From positions 744,001 through 808,000 of the forward strand of contig NZ_JACLCP010000001.1 of the NCBI RefSeq assembly GCF_014243395.1: a DNA stretch of 64,000 nucleotides, in the 5' to 3' direction. The stretch comes from Winogradskyella flava (GTDB lineage: Bacteria; Bacteroidota; Bacteroidia; Flavobacteriales; Flavobacteriaceae). Within the stretch, counting starts at the first letter, position 1. The number at the start of each line of letters is the position of its first letter. The notes below the pieces were generated by a model, which was not told the DNA's origin, made no database searches, and worked only from the letters and a program-made list of their open reading frames with translations. A program made the translations under genes and the position numbers. This document shows positions 18,314 to 28,900 of this stretch, piece after piece.

Positions 18314-18395
18314 GCTCAAGTGGCGGAATTGGTAGACGCGCTGGATTCAAAATCCAGTTTCTTCGGAAGTGTGGGTTCGATTCCCACCTTGAGTA
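18314..18395 (+). tRNA. tRNA-Leu (anticodon CAA)
   Basis: The cloverleaf is complete. The acceptor stem GCTCAAG (18314-18320) pairs with CTTGAGT (18388-18394), with discriminator A at 18395. The anticodon stem CTGGA/TCCAG encloses loop TTCAAAA, giving anticodon CAA for UUG codons. A long variable arm typical of a class II tRNA is present. The T arm GTGGG-TTCGATT-CCCAC lies at 18371-18387. The 3' CCA is not encoded. Confidence 0.97.
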
Positions 18396-18405
18396 CAGAT
18401 AAATT

Positions 18406-18437
18406 AAAAGGCTTAATCGAAAGATTAGGCCTTTTTT
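18406..18437 (+). terminator. tRNA-Leu terminator
   Basis: A 13-bp stem (AAAAGGCTTAATC with GATTAGGCCTTTT, one G-T wobble) and a GAAA tetraloop are followed by a T run. It lies 10 bp after the tRNA. Confidence 0.9.
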
Positions 18438-18511
18438 ATTCATTATTTTTACTTTAGACCATTTAGAACTGATTTAGTGGCGCATATATTTTATATATTG
18501 AAAATAAATTC

Positions 18512-18543
18512 TATTTTTGGTTAACCAATCTGGTAAACCAATT
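18512..18543 (+). promoter_or_regulatory. Site 1 of the four-copy FadR-type operator, overlapping a -7 box (PL6 operon)
   Basis: Two palindromes, TGGTTAACCA (18518-18527) and TGGTAAACCA (18531-18540), have centres 13 bp apart inside a 27-bp conserved block (18517-18543). The block starts inside a Bacteroidetes -7 element TATTTTTG (18512-18519), so a bound repressor would cover the promoter. TGGTNNACCA fits the tnGTnnnACna consensus known for FadR-subfamily GntR proteins. The centre reads CCAATCTGG, the same orientation as site 3 (49846). It lies about 70 bp before the PL6 start codon. Confidence 0.8.
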
Positions 18544-18614
18544 TTAATTATGACGTATTCTAGAATCACTATTTGAATTTACAGGTTGTTCATTAACTTT
18601 TTTAAAAACATTCC

Positions 18615-20939
18615 ATGAGAAATTCCATTATAGCTTTTTTACTGTTAGTAACACTAATTTCGTGTAAAGAAGTATCGCAATCAGAACTATATATTTCCAA
18701 CATTAAAGATTTAGAGCAAGTGATTTCTAATGCGAAACCTGGGGATGAAATCATACTAAAAAATGGCGTCTATCGTGATGTTCAAATAAAATTTAGGGGC
18801 AAGGGAACAAAAGACAATCCTATTGTTTTAAAAGCCGAAACGCCAGGTGAAGTTTTGATAGAAGGAGAATCGTATCTAAAATTTGGAGGCGAATATTTGG
18901 TTGTTGAAGGTTTACATTTTAAAAATGGCTTTTCACCATCTAATGCAGTAGTGGATTTTAAGATTAGTCACAAAGATGCACCAGACGAAATTGCTAATAA
19001 CTGCAAATTCACCAACTGTGTTATTGAAGATTTTAATAAGCCGAAACGAGACAATAGCGATTTATGGGTACAATTTTGGGGACGACATAATGAGCTAAGC
19101 AACTGCTACATCGCCGGTAAAACCAATAGAGGTCCAACAGTGAGGGTGAGTATTGCAGGTATAGAGAGCATTAATAATTATCATCAAATTGTAAATAACC
19201 ATTTCGGGCCAAGGCCAGTAAAAGGAGGTCCAAGTGGAGAAACTATTCAGTTAGGGGATAGCTATACATCGATGTCGCCAAGTCATACTTACGTTGCTAA
19301 TAACTTATTTGAAGAATGTAATGGTGAGGTAGAAGTGATTTCAAGCAAAACAAATTTTAACGTCTTTAAGAATAATGTCTTTTACAGGAGCGAGGGTTCT
19401 TTGGTAACACGTCATGGTAATTATGTCACAGTTGATGGTAATTATTTTATAGGTGATGGCGTAAATGAAAATTATGGAGGCATTAGAATTATTAATACAG
19501 GACATTGGGTCGTCAATAACTATTTTTATGGTTTAAAAGGAAAGAGTTTCAGAAGCCCTTTAGCGGTTATGAATGGTATTCCTAAGTCACCTTTAAATCG
19601 TTACAACCAAGTCACAGATGTTGTCGTTGCATATAACACTTATGTTAACTGTTCTTCGCCTTGGCAATTTGGTGTTGGACAAAATTTAGCGCAAGCAGAT
19701 GTATTGCCAAAATCCGAAATTCGCTCGGCACGAGCAATTAGAACAACTGTTGCAAATAATATTATATATAATGAAAAGGGCTTGGAAAAGGTAGTGGTCG
19801 AAAACGATAAAGCAGATGGTGTGACATTCAAAAATAACATCATAAATAATCAAGGTTTAGAGTTTAAAGATTTTGATGGAGGTATTGTTGAAGCAACATT
19901 AGAGCTAAGGGAATTATCGGATAATATTTATATTCCTGTAGGTATACCAGACGACTTCGAAGCCTATGATGGTTTCGATTTTAATACGATTGATACTGAT
20001 TTATTAGGTGTGTCTAGACAAGATGACAAGAGTATTGGTGCCATAACTGGTAAAAACGTATCTAATCCGAATGTTTTAGACAAGTCGAAATATGGAACAA
20101 CTTGGTTTTCAAATGAAATAGAAGCTAAGGATCCTGTTACTCATAACGTTTCTAATGTGGAAGAACTTATAGCTAGAATAAATGAAGCAAGTAATGGTGA
20201 TATTATTGCTTTGGCTAATGGCTTTTATAACCTAGATTCATCGTTAGAAATTCAGAAAACGCTTTTAATTCAGTCCCAAGGAAATGAAAGGGCACAATTG
20301 GTATATTCAGGAGAAGCGAATACGCCTCTATTTTCACTACAACCTTATGGAAAACTAACTCTTGATAATGTTGTATTAAAAGGAAACAGTGAGAACTATG
20401 CGTTTTCAAGCCTCAAACAAAACATGTATAATCACTTCGGGCTAACAGTTCAGAATTCAGAAATAAGTGATTTTAGTTATGTGCTAAAAGTTTATAAAGA
20501 GAGCTTTGCAGAACGTATCACTTTTAAGAATACATCAATTTCGAATTGTGAAAACGGTATAGAATTATCAGAAGAAACGAATGATAAGGGTGATTATAAT
20601 ACAGAATATTTAACTATTAATAACTGCAATTTCAATAACATAAAAGCAAATGTGATTGACTATTACAGAGGCGGTTATGATGAATCTACAATCGGAGGAA
20701 ACCTGTTAGTTAGCAACAGTACATTTACTAATTGTGGAGTAAATGAGAAAAACAAAACGCTCTTAAATCATAGAGGTATTATTAATGTTAACATTACTGA
20801 AAACACATTCAAAAATAATCCTGTACAGTTTGTTTCAATTTTATGGGGAGCTAAAAACAATGTAGAATCAGAGAATACTTTAGTTAATTCCGGACAAATA
20901 AAAACTGAGCAGAATTTAAAACTAACCCTGATGTACTAA
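18615..20939 (+). CDS. PL6 alginate lyase, two-domain lipoprotein
   Basis: This 774-residue member of polysaccharide lyase family 6 (chondroitinase-B-like) cuts alginate by beta-elimination. A lipoprotein signal ends at TLISC (Cys about 17). The first right-handed beta-helix (about 30-440) carries the catalytic pair Lys245 (in VISSKTNFNVF) and Arg266 (in LVTRHGNYV). Their spacing of 21 residues equals that of the characterised enzyme AlyGC (K220/R241). A second helical domain follows (about 500-774), as in long PL6 enzymes. It is the first gene of an operon with a kinase, PL7, PL17 and KdgF, under operator site 1. Confidence 0.93.
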   Translation: MRNSIIAFLLLVTLISCKEVSQSELYISNIKDLEQVISNAKPGDEIILKNGVYRDVQIKFRGKGTKDNPIVLKAETPGEVLIEGESYLKFGGEYLVVEGLHFKNGFSPSNAVVDFKISHKDAPDEIANNCKFTNCVIEDFNKPKRDNSDLWVQFWGRHNELSNCYIAGKTNRGPTVRVSIAGIESINNYHQIVNNHFGPRPVKGGPSGETIQLGDSYTSMSPSHTYVANNLFEECNGEVEVISSKTNFNVFKNNVFYRSEGSLVTRHGNYVTVDGNYFIGDGVNENYGGIRIINTGHWVVNNYFYGLKGKSFRSPLAVMNGIPKSPLNRYNQVTDVVVAYNTYVNCSSPWQFGVGQNLAQADVLPKSEIRSARAIRTTVANNIIYNEKGLEKVVVENDKADGVTFKNNIINNQGLEFKDFDGGIVEATLELRELSDNIYIPVGIPDDFEAYDGFDFNTIDTDLLGVSRQDDKSIGAITGKNVSNPNVLDKSKYGTTWFSNEIEAKDPVTHNVSNVEELIARINEASNGDIIALANGFYNLDSSLEIQKTLLIQSQGNERAQLVYSGEANTPLFSLQPYGKLTLDNVVLKGNSENYAFSSLKQNMYNHFGLTVQNSEISDFSYVLKVYKESFAERITFKNTSISNCENGIELSEETNDKGDYNTEYLTINNCNFNNIKANVIDYYRGGYDESTIGGNLLVSNSTFTNCGVNEKNKTLLNHRGIINVNITENTFKNNPVQFVSILWGAKNNVESENTLVNSGQIKTEQNLKLTLMY

Positions 20940-20944
20940 AAATT

Positions 20945-21946
20945 ATGTCAAAAAAAGTGGTCACATTTGGTGAAGTGATGATGCGATTATCGCCACCAGG
21001 CTATGAAAAATTTTCGCAAGCATCTTCATTTGAGCTTGTTTATGGTGGAGGTGAGGCAAACGTTGCCATCTCGTGTGCTTACTTAGGTATGAAGGCTGCC
21101 CACGTCACTCGTTTTCCCAATAATGCGCTCGGAAAAGCCGCTACACAATTTTTGCGTAAACATTGGCTAAGTACTGAGCATGTGATTTACGGGGATGATA
21201 TGATGGGCAAGTATTTTCTTGAAAAAGGCGCTGTTCATAGATCTAGTGAGGTTATTTATGAAAGAGAAGGATCTGCTTTCTCATTGATTGAACCGTCAAT
21301 GATAAATTGGGAAAGCGTACTCAAAGATGCTGATTGGTTTCATTGGACAGGTATTACGCCTGCCATTTCGGATGGTGCTGCTAAGTGTTGCCTAGAGGCC
21401 ATTAAAACAGCCAATAAAATGGGAATAACCGTTTCTGGAGATATTAACTCGCGAAGCAACATGTGGAAATATGGCAAAACCATGCAAGATGTTATACCTG
21501 AATTGGTAGAACATTGTGACGTTGTCATAACTAGTAGTCGTGGCATTCGAGAAATGTTTGGATTGGGTCAATCAGAGGATAGTTTTAATACTTTAGCGAA
21601 AGAATTGATAACGCTTTTTCCTAGTGTGAAAAAAGTAGTTAAAAAAACAAGACGAATGTTGAGTGCTTCGCATAATCAGATACAGGGTAAAATGTGGAAT
21701 GGGAAAGCGTATATTAAAACAGATATGCTCAACATCACTCATATTATAGATCGTGTTGGTACTGGAGATGCTTTTGCGGCAGGTTTAATATATGGCTTAT
21801 TGCATTATGAAGATCAGCAAGCTTTGGATTTTGCCTCAGCTGCTTGTGCACTCAAGCATACTGTTCCTGGAGATGTAAATATAGTGTCTCTCGAAAATGT
21901 ACGAGATTTAATGGAAGGAAACACCACTGGAGCTATAAGACGATAA
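20945..21946 (+). CDS. Diverged PfkB-family kinase, KdgK paralogue
   Basis: This 333-residue PfkB-family protein is clearly related to the KdgK at 38728: shared VVTFGE.M.RL.PPG, VYGGGEANVA, WFHWTGITPAIS, and the catalytic loop DRVGTGDAF (about 263-271). Several conserved sites differ. NEED of the ribokinase NxxE motif (198-201 in the other copy) is SSRG here (197-200). TTLRGS near the nucleotide site is KKTRRM (233-238). DLNYRAKLW is DINSRSNMW. The catalytic Asp remains, so it may act on another 2-keto-deoxy sugar or serve a sensory role. It starts 5 bp after the PL6 stop, inside the alginate operon. Confidence 0.85.
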   Translation: MSKKVVTFGEVMMRLSPPGYEKFSQASSFELVYGGGEANVAISCAYLGMKAAHVTRFPNNALGKAATQFLRKHWLSTEHVIYGDDMMGKYFLEKGAVHRSSEVIYEREGSAFSLIEPSMINWESVLKDADWFHWTGITPAISDGAAKCCLEAIKTANKMGITVSGDINSRSNMWKYGKTMQDVIPELVEHCDVVITSSRGIREMFGLGQSEDSFNTLAKELITLFPSVKKVVKKTRRMLSASHNQIQGKMWNGKAYIKTDMLNITHIIDRVGTGDAFAAGLIYGLLHYEDQQALDFASAACALKHTVPGDVNIVSLENVRDLMEGNTTGAIRR

Positions 21947-22012
21947 ATTAAATAAACTACTGGTTTTGTACCCAAAAAGCCATCATTGTAAGACAAATAA
22001 TTAACCCATAAT

Positions 22013-23053
22013 ATGAACATCAAAACCATTAAATCAATAGTCCAATTTTTATTTTGGCTTGGTGTGGTGTTCAACATAATGAGTTGCCTTGGTGATGATA
22101 GGACATCCAAAAAAGCTGACTCTAAAACAGTAACGACATATCCGAGTGATGTAATTCCATTTATGGATAAATGGAAGATTCTTTTGGGCAATGGTACACG
22201 CTCTGAGGACTTAGTAAATTTTGACAATAAAGATTTTTTCTATGTCGAAAATGATGGTAAAGCAGATTGGGTAATCTATAAAACACCAAATGCCGGTGTT
22301 ACTTCTAAAAATTCAAATAATACGAGAACAGAATTACACCAAAAAGAATATTGGACACCAGAACAAGGAGGGAAATTAACAGGAACTCTAAAGGTGAAAC
22401 ATGTTTCGACGACAGGTGATGCAACAATTGCTTCCTCTTATTGTGTAGTAATTGGGCAAATTCATAGTGATGAAGGTCATGAGAATGAACCGCTTAAAAT
22501 CTATTATAAGAAATTCCCAAGACATACAAAAGGTTCTGTGTTTTGGAATTATGAAATCAACACAAAAGGAAATAATATTGGAAGGTTCGATTATTCAACA
22601 GCAGTTTGGGGTTATGATTTTTCAGTAGTAGGTTCAAACCCTACAGATTATCCAAAAGAGCCAGAAAATGGTATTGAGCTGGGCGAAGAATTTAGTTACG
22701 AAGTTAATGTATACAAAGGTATCATGTATCTCACTTTTACTAGTAAAAACCATAAAACGATAAAATTCACAAAGAGTTTAATACAATCAGAGTTTGCAAC
22801 AAAGGCAGATATTCCTGAACAAGTATTGAAAGTATATGCAAATAGAGAAAAAGGAGGAGGAGTCGAAAGGGAAATGGCATATGCTGGCGAATTAAACTAT
22901 TTTAAACAAGGTGCTTATAATCAAGCTAACGCAAAATCTACTAAATCCGAAGTTTATGGTGGTGACATAAAAAAACAATATGCTTACGGAAGTTATGCCG
23001 AAGTTTGGTTTAAAGAAGGGAATTTAGGTCCCGGAACTCCTCCGTCAAATTAA
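22013..23053 (+). CDS. PL7 alginate lyase, lipoprotein
   Basis: This 346-residue protein has a lipoprotein-type N-terminus (Cys in IMSC, about residue 25) and a single PL7 beta-jelly-roll. All three family motifs are present: R105 in NTRTELHQ, Q149 and H151 in GQIH, and Y302 in YFKQGAYNQ. These are the usual catalytic Arg, Gln, His and Tyr. The QIH form is generally linked to activity on G-containing blocks. It is likely outer-membrane anchored. It is the third gene of the PL6 operon, 6 bp before PL17. Confidence 0.92.
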   Translation: MNIKTIKSIVQFLFWLGVVFNIMSCLGDDRTSKKADSKTVTTYPSDVIPFMDKWKILLGNGTRSEDLVNFDNKDFFYVENDGKADWVIYKTPNAGVTSKNSNNTRTELHQKEYWTPEQGGKLTGTLKVKHVSTTGDATIASSYCVVIGQIHSDEGHENEPLKIYYKKFPRHTKGSVFWNYEINTKGNNIGRFDYSTAVWGYDFSVVGSNPTDYPKEPENGIELGEEFSYEVNVYKGIMYLTFTSKNHKTIKFTKSLIQSEFATKADIPEQVLKVYANREKGGGVEREMAYAGELNYFKQGAYNQANAKSTKSEVYGGDIKKQYAYGSYAEVWFKEGNLGPGTPPSN

Positions 23054-23059
23054 AACGAT

Positions 23060-25336
23060 ATGAAGAAATTAAATAAAATAACGGCACTTGCCTTTCTTGT
23101 AATTACTTTTCTTTCTTGTTTCGAGGAAAAAGAAAGTGCTTCCGCTGTAGCTAGCAATTCTGAATCGGAGACAACCCAAGAGCACCCAAAACTTATTTTA
23201 ACGGCTCAAGGTGTGAAAAACATTCGAGCACAATTGGGTAGTATCCCAATTTTCGATAAAACTTTAGAAAAGGTCAAGGCAGAAGTTGATGCCGAAATTG
23301 TTGCAGGAATCGAAGTGCCTATTCCAAAGGACTATTCAGGTGGCTATACCCATTCAAGACATAAACAGAATTGGTTTATCTTGCAAAAAGCAGGTGTTTT
23401 ATATCAGATTCTAGACGACGAAAAATATGCGAAGTATGTTAAGGATATGTTGATGCAATATGAAGCCTTGTATAAAACATTGCCACTACACCCAAAAACA
23501 AGATCATATGCTAGGGGTAAATTATTCTGGCAATGTTTAAATGATTCTAATTGGTTGGTCTATGTGAGTCAAGCCTATGATTGTATATATAACTATTTAT
23601 CTGAAGAAGAACGTAACACGCTAGAAACAAATTTATTTAGACCATTTGCAGATCATATTTCAATTGGCAGTCCGCAGTTTTATCAACGGGTTCATAATCA
23701 TAGTACCTGGGGAAATGCAGCTGTTGGTATGATTGGTTTGGTGATGAATGATGAAGAGTTAATTGATCGTGCTTTGTACGGAATTAAAGACTTAAAATTA
23801 GATGCAAATAAAAAAGATGACGATGGCGGATTTTTAAATAAAGACGGCAAGGCAGGCTTCTTAGCCAATATCGAAGAGCCTTTTTCACCAGATGGCTATT
23901 ATAATGAAGGGCCTTATTATCAGCGCTATGCAATGTATCCGTTTTTAGTCTTTGCGGAAGGCTTGCATAATGTAAAGCCTGAGCTCAAGATTTTTGAATA
24001 TAAAGATGGTGTACTTCTCAAATCTATTAATGCCTTGTTGAATTTGTCCGATGCAGATGGAGATTTTTTTCCGCTTAACGATGGTCAGAAGGGCATGTCT
24101 TATTATAACGGGTCTCTAGTAACTGCTGTTGATATTTCTTATCATTACGGCAATCAAGATCCTGGTCTACTAAGTATAGCTAAAGAGCAAAATCAGGTCT
24201 TGTTGGACGATTCTGGTTTAGCCGTGGCACTTGGTATTAAAAATGGCAAGGAAAAACCTTTCAATAAAAAATCAATTAATCTGTCAGATGGGCCGAAAGG
24301 AGCGCAAGGTGGCGTTGGTATTTTAAGGAACAAAGATATTGAGCTTGTTTTTAAGTATGCGTCACAAGGCTCTAGTCATGGACATTACGATAAGCTATCT
24401 TATTCATTGTATGAAAACGGAGAAGAAGTCATTCAAGATTATGGTTTAGCACGTTTTGTAAATATCGAACAAAAAGGTGGTGGAAATTATCTCAAAGAAA
24501 ATAAAACTTGGGCCAAACAAACTATTGCGCACAATACCGTAACGCAAAATGAAGTCTCACATTACGGTGGTAAATACGATATAGGAAGTCAGCATCATCC
24601 AGAGTTGCAATATTATAATTTCGATAATGAAGATATTCAAGTTGTTAGTGCCAAGGAGAACAATGCATATCCTGGAACTGAAATGCTTAGAACTATGGCT
24701 TTATTAAGCGATAATGATTTTGAAAAGCCATTTATGCTCGATATTATGAAAGTGACTTCCAAGAAAGCAAATCAATACGATTTTCCTTATTATTATTTTG
24801 GCCAAGTGATACAAACCAATTTTGAATATAAAACACCCGAAACCTTAAAGCCTTTAGGGCCAAGAAATGGGTATCAGCATTTATTTGTAGAAAGCATGGC
24901 AAATGCCAAAAATGAAAACTCTAAGTTCACTTGGATGAATAATCAAAAGTTTTATACATTAACAACGTTGACAAATAATAAGGACGAATTACTATTTACT
25001 AGAATTGGAGCTAATGATCCTGAATTTAATTTACGAAGAGATCCAGGTTTGTTGCTAAGGAGAAAAAACACCAAGAACACGATTTTTGTGTCGGTCATAG
25101 AGACTCATGGGAGTTATAGTCCAATAACTGAATCTGCGGTTAATTCAAAAAGTAATATGTCAGAATTAAAAGTAGTTTATAATAGTGAAGATTACACGGC
25201 TATTAAACTCACTCATGTCAATGGTAAGGTTCAATTATTTATAACAGTAAATAGAGAGACCTCGAAAGAAAAAAAGCATAACTTAAAAATTGACAATAAG
25301 AATTATGAGTGGTCTGGTTCTTATTATTTTGAATAA
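23060..25336 (+). CDS. PL17 oligoalginate lyase (heparinase II/III-like)
   Basis: This 758-residue lipoprotein (Cys in TFLSC, about residue 21) has an N-terminal alpha/alpha toroid (about 45-380) and a C-terminal beta-sheet heparinase II/III domain (about 400-758). Signature residues are N213 and H214 in VHNHSTWGN, the Tyr-rich NEGPYYQRY (about 282-290), and H440 in SSHGHYDKLSY, matching the active site of exolytic PL17 enzymes. It releases unsaturated monouronate from alginate oligomers, probably in the periplasm. It lies between PL7 and kdgF, whose substrate it makes. Confidence 0.93.
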   Translation: MKKLNKITALAFLVITFLSCFEEKESASAVASNSESETTQEHPKLILTAQGVKNIRAQLGSIPIFDKTLEKVKAEVDAEIVAGIEVPIPKDYSGGYTHSRHKQNWFILQKAGVLYQILDDEKYAKYVKDMLMQYEALYKTLPLHPKTRSYARGKLFWQCLNDSNWLVYVSQAYDCIYNYLSEEERNTLETNLFRPFADHISIGSPQFYQRVHNHSTWGNAAVGMIGLVMNDEELIDRALYGIKDLKLDANKKDDDGGFLNKDGKAGFLANIEEPFSPDGYYNEGPYYQRYAMYPFLVFAEGLHNVKPELKIFEYKDGVLLKSINALLNLSDADGDFFPLNDGQKGMSYYNGSLVTAVDISYHYGNQDPGLLSIAKEQNQVLLDDSGLAVALGIKNGKEKPFNKKSINLSDGPKGAQGGVGILRNKDIELVFKYASQGSSHGHYDKLSYSLYENGEEVIQDYGLARFVNIEQKGGGNYLKENKTWAKQTIAHNTVTQNEVSHYGGKYDIGSQHHPELQYYNFDNEDIQVVSAKENNAYPGTEMLRTMALLSDNDFEKPFMLDIMKVTSKKANQYDFPYYYFGQVIQTNFEYKTPETLKPLGPRNGYQHLFVESMANAKNENSKFTWMNNQKFYTLTTLTNNKDELLFTRIGANDPEFNLRRDPGLLLRRKNTKNTIFVSVIETHGSYSPITESAVNSKSNMSELKVVYNSEDYTAIKLTHVNGKVQLFITVNRETSKEKKHNLKIDNKNYEWSGSYYFE

Positions 25337-25357
25337 AAAACAATAAAAACAAAACAT

Positions 25358-25735
25358 ATGAAAAGATTTAGTGAAAAGTATATCATTGCAAAAGAAAAGA
25401 AATGGGAGGTACTTGGGGGAGGAGTATCAAGAAAATTTTTAGGTTACGATAATCAAATCATGATGGTGAGAGTGAAATTTGAAAAAGGCGCATTAGGTGC
25501 TCCGCATCAACATTTTCATACACAAGCTACTTTTTGTGTTTCTGGTAAATTTGAATTTGAAATTGACGGAGAAAAGAAAATTGTAGAAGCAGGAGATGGT
25601 GTTTATATCGAGCCTAATTTGTTACATAGCGCAGTTTGCCTGGAAGAAGGCGAGCTAATTGACACCTTCAGTCCCGTAAGAGAAGATTTCTTAAGTGGCG
25701 GTGAAGTGTCTTATTTTGGAGATAAACAGTCTTGA
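25358..25735 (+). CDS. kdgF: KdgF, unsaturated uronate-linearising cupin
   Basis: This 125-residue cupin matches KdgF, which opens the 4,5-unsaturated monouronate ring to the linear keto-aldehyde DEH. The metal site lies in GAPHQHFHTQATFCVSGKFEFE (about residues 46-67) and the second motif GVYIEPNLLHSAVCLEEGELIDTFSP, with the conserved His and the aromatic/Asp end segment. No signal peptide is present, so it is cytoplasmic. It is the last gene of the PL6 operon. The next 263 bp hold the operator and promoter of the SusC operon. Confidence 0.92.
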   Translation: MKRFSEKYIIAKEKKWEVLGGGVSRKFLGYDNQIMMVRVKFEKGALGAPHQHFHTQATFCVSGKFEFEIDGEKKIVEAGDGVYIEPNLLHSAVCLEEGELIDTFSPVREDFLSGGEVSYFGDKQS

Positions 25736-25835
25736 TAAAACCCCCTGTTAGTCTAATGGGCTAAGGCTTTATGAAATAAGAAAAAATAAGATTTATTTTT
25801 TCTTTGATAAGACTTGCTATTAACAAAATTTTATA

Positions 25836-25867
25836 TATATTTGGTTGACCAGATTGGTTAACCAATT
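25836..25867 (+). promoter_or_regulatory. Site 2 of the four-copy operator, overlapping a -7 box (alginate SusC operon)
   Basis: Palindromes TGGTTGACCA (25842-25851) and TGGTTAACCA (25855-25864) have centres 13 bp apart. The -7 element TATATTTG (25836-25843) runs into the operator. A TTG at 25814-25816 lies 19 bp upstream and fits the -33 element. The centre reads CCAGATTGG, the reverse orientation of sites 1 and 3. It lies about 130 bp before the susC start. Confidence 0.82.
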
Positions 25868-25998
25868 TTTTTTAGCTCTATTTTGGATATATAATAGTCC
25901 ATAATTCAAAAGGCAATTTTGCTACTTATAATTATTGTCTCACCTTGCTTCTAAAGATTTTACCAATCTCAAAAATTAAATTAAACTAACTAAAGACT

Positions 25999-28900
25999 AT
26001 GAATTTTAAAATAGTATTTACTTCGCTCGTTTTGCTTTTACTCAATATAGGAGTATCTGCACAAGATAGGTATACACTCAAAGGTGGCGTTGTTGCCGCT
26101 GCGGACAAAATGCCTATTCCAGGTGTCAACATTCTTGTTTTGAATACCACAAGGGGAACTTCTACAGATTTTGATGGTAATTTTACGATAGAAGTGAGTA
26201 ATGATGAGATATTACAATTTTCTTATCTTGGATACAAAACACAAACAGTTATTGTGACCGGACAAGAATCAATATCAGTTGCTTTGGTAGAAGATAGCAA
26301 TACACTTGATGAGGTAGTGTTAATTGGTTATGGTGACCAAAAAGAGAAAAATGTAACGAGTTCTCTAACAACGGTTTCTAGTGAGGATATCAAAGATCTT
26401 TCAGTGCCGCGTGTTGAAGATGCCCTTCGCGGAAAAGTTGCAGGACTAAGAATTCAGACGGTGGCTTCAGAAGCTGGTGGAGATCCTAAAATCACATTAA
26501 GAGGTCCAGGTTCTATTTCAGGATCCTCAGCACCTTTAATAGTTATAGATGGGATTGTTATAGGTACAGAGCCAGATATTTTAGGGTCTATTGATAACAA
26601 TAATGTAGAGTCTATAAGTGTATTAAAAGATGCTTCATCCGTGGCTATTTATGGTTCACGTGGTGCCAACGGTGTGATTTTAATCACACTTAAGGAGGGA
26701 ACGGTCGGTAAAACACAATTCTCTTACAATACCTTTACAGGGTTTAGGTACACTAAGAACAATGATAATTTTAATACGTCTATTGCTGATGAAAGATCAA
26801 GATTAGATGGATTGCAAGGTGTTGTTGATCAAATTTCACTGGATAGTCCAAATTATGATCGCGTCATAAATGATTATAATACGACCTACGCAGAGCTTGA
26901 GGCTATGGAGTTTATTGCCTCTCTAGGTGATGGTGAAACGAATTGGCAAGATGAGATTTTTATAGGTGGTGTGATACAAAGTCATTCTTTATCTGTAAGA
27001 GGAGGTACTGAATTAACGAGTTATACGGCGTCTTTGGGTTACCTTGAGGATGAGGGTGTTGCGTTAAAAGATAAATTTACAAAGTATAATGCGAGAATTA
27101 AAGTAGATAGTAGATCAAAAAACAAGAAAATCAAATATGGTGGAAATCTAAGAGTCAATTATAACGATCAAGTTAGACTACCATCTAGATTCACGGATCC
27201 ATTGAGACAGTATGGGCATTTACCGCTTTATTTAAATGAAAATCACCTTAATTATATTACTCAAGGAGATCCTGGAGATGCAGGTGCTCAATTTGAAAAT
27301 ATTGGTGTAGGCAGTTATGGGTTTTCTAGAGCTTTTGACCACGTATTCACTGTAGATCCTAACAACCCAAGATCTATTTTAAGAGATCCAAATACAGGTC
27401 TACCGGTAGCGAGTCCATTGACTTCTGGTGGTTTGACCTTATCAACGACGAGAAATGTACATCCTTTAGTGCATTTTTTAGAAAGGTCTAGAACAAAAAA
27501 GCAGTTTACTCTGAACGCTGCTTCCTATCTTGATATTAAATTAGCAAAAGGTTTAACCTTTAGACAAACAGTGTCGGCAATTTTTAGACATACAAAAAAT
27601 AATTCGGCAGATTTCTTTTTTGGGCAAGAAAACAGAGAGCAGGAAGCTTTTAGAAATGAAAATAGAGATGAGATAAATCAATATGCTTTTGAATCCCTCT
27701 TGCGATATAAGAAAAATTTTGGTAAACATAATTTTAATACATTATTAGGATTTGAATTTACACAACGTGAGTTTTCTACTCAGGAGTCTGAAGCAGTTGG
27801 TTTCACCGATGATTTTAATAATAACATAGCCCTTGCTGACAATGGAACTACATTTACGGATAATGCAAGAGAAAAATTAGTGTCTTACTTAGGTAGAATA
27901 GATTACGACTACGACGGAAAATATTTATTACAGTTATCTGCTCGTACGGATGGAAGTACTCGATTTGGTCCTAATAATAGATTTGGTTTTTTCCCAGCGG
28001 CCTCTGCAGGTTGGATATTATCTAGTGAAGAATTTTTATCGTCGAGCGATTTTATAACATTCTTAAAGATAAGAGCTAGTTATGGCGTATCTGGTTCAAA
28101 TGAAATATCCAGAAATATATATGAGTCGCTTTACAGATTTGAGGAAACATATAGTACCGTAGGTTATAACGGAAGTCAAGGGGTTAAAGGAGTAACTTTG
28201 GCAAATGCAAATTTAGGATGGGAGCGATTAATAGAATTTAACCCAGGTATAGATGTCACATTTGGTAATGGACTTATTAACTTATCTTTAGATTATTATA
28301 AAAGGACAAGTGAAGATTTAATACTATTTGCGCCTGTAGCTGCGGTATATGGAGCTGATAATTGGTTGCAGAATATAGGAGAAGTAAAAAATGAAGGTTT
28401 TGAAATTGAATTAAATTCTAGACTTTACTCAAGTGAAAAAGTACGGTGGTCTGCTTCTGGTCAGTTTTCTTTAAATAGAAATGAGGTCGTTAGTTTAGGT
28501 GGTAATGAGCAAATTATTTCAAGAATTGATCAAGATACTAGGCCAACAGAATTCATTGCAAGGGTTGGTCAGCCTATAACATCTTTTTATGGTTGGGTTT
28601 ATGACCGAGAAGTACCTTTAGAGTGGATCGATAATCCATTTAATAGATTTAATAATGATTTTGCTAGGGTCTATGTAAAAGATTTAAATGGCGATGGCAT
28701 TATTGATGATGAAGATAGAACAGAATTAGGTAGTCCATATCCAGATTTTACTTGGGGATTCACTTCAGATTTGACATTTCATAACTTTGATTTTTCTGTC
28801 CAGTTAGAGGGTTCGCATGGTGCGGAAGTGCGAGTAGCGGATCTAGATCAATTATACTTTGCTAGTGAATCTGCCGCGAATCCAGTTTCTAGTTTTCCGG

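Noticed and set aside
18275-18457. Frames overlapping the tRNA-Leu on both strands
   Set aside because: They are read through a complete tRNA and its terminator and have no coding character.
19937-19950. AGGTATACCAGA inside the PL6 gene as an extra operator
   Set aside because: It is within coding sequence, matches only part of one palindrome and has no second half.
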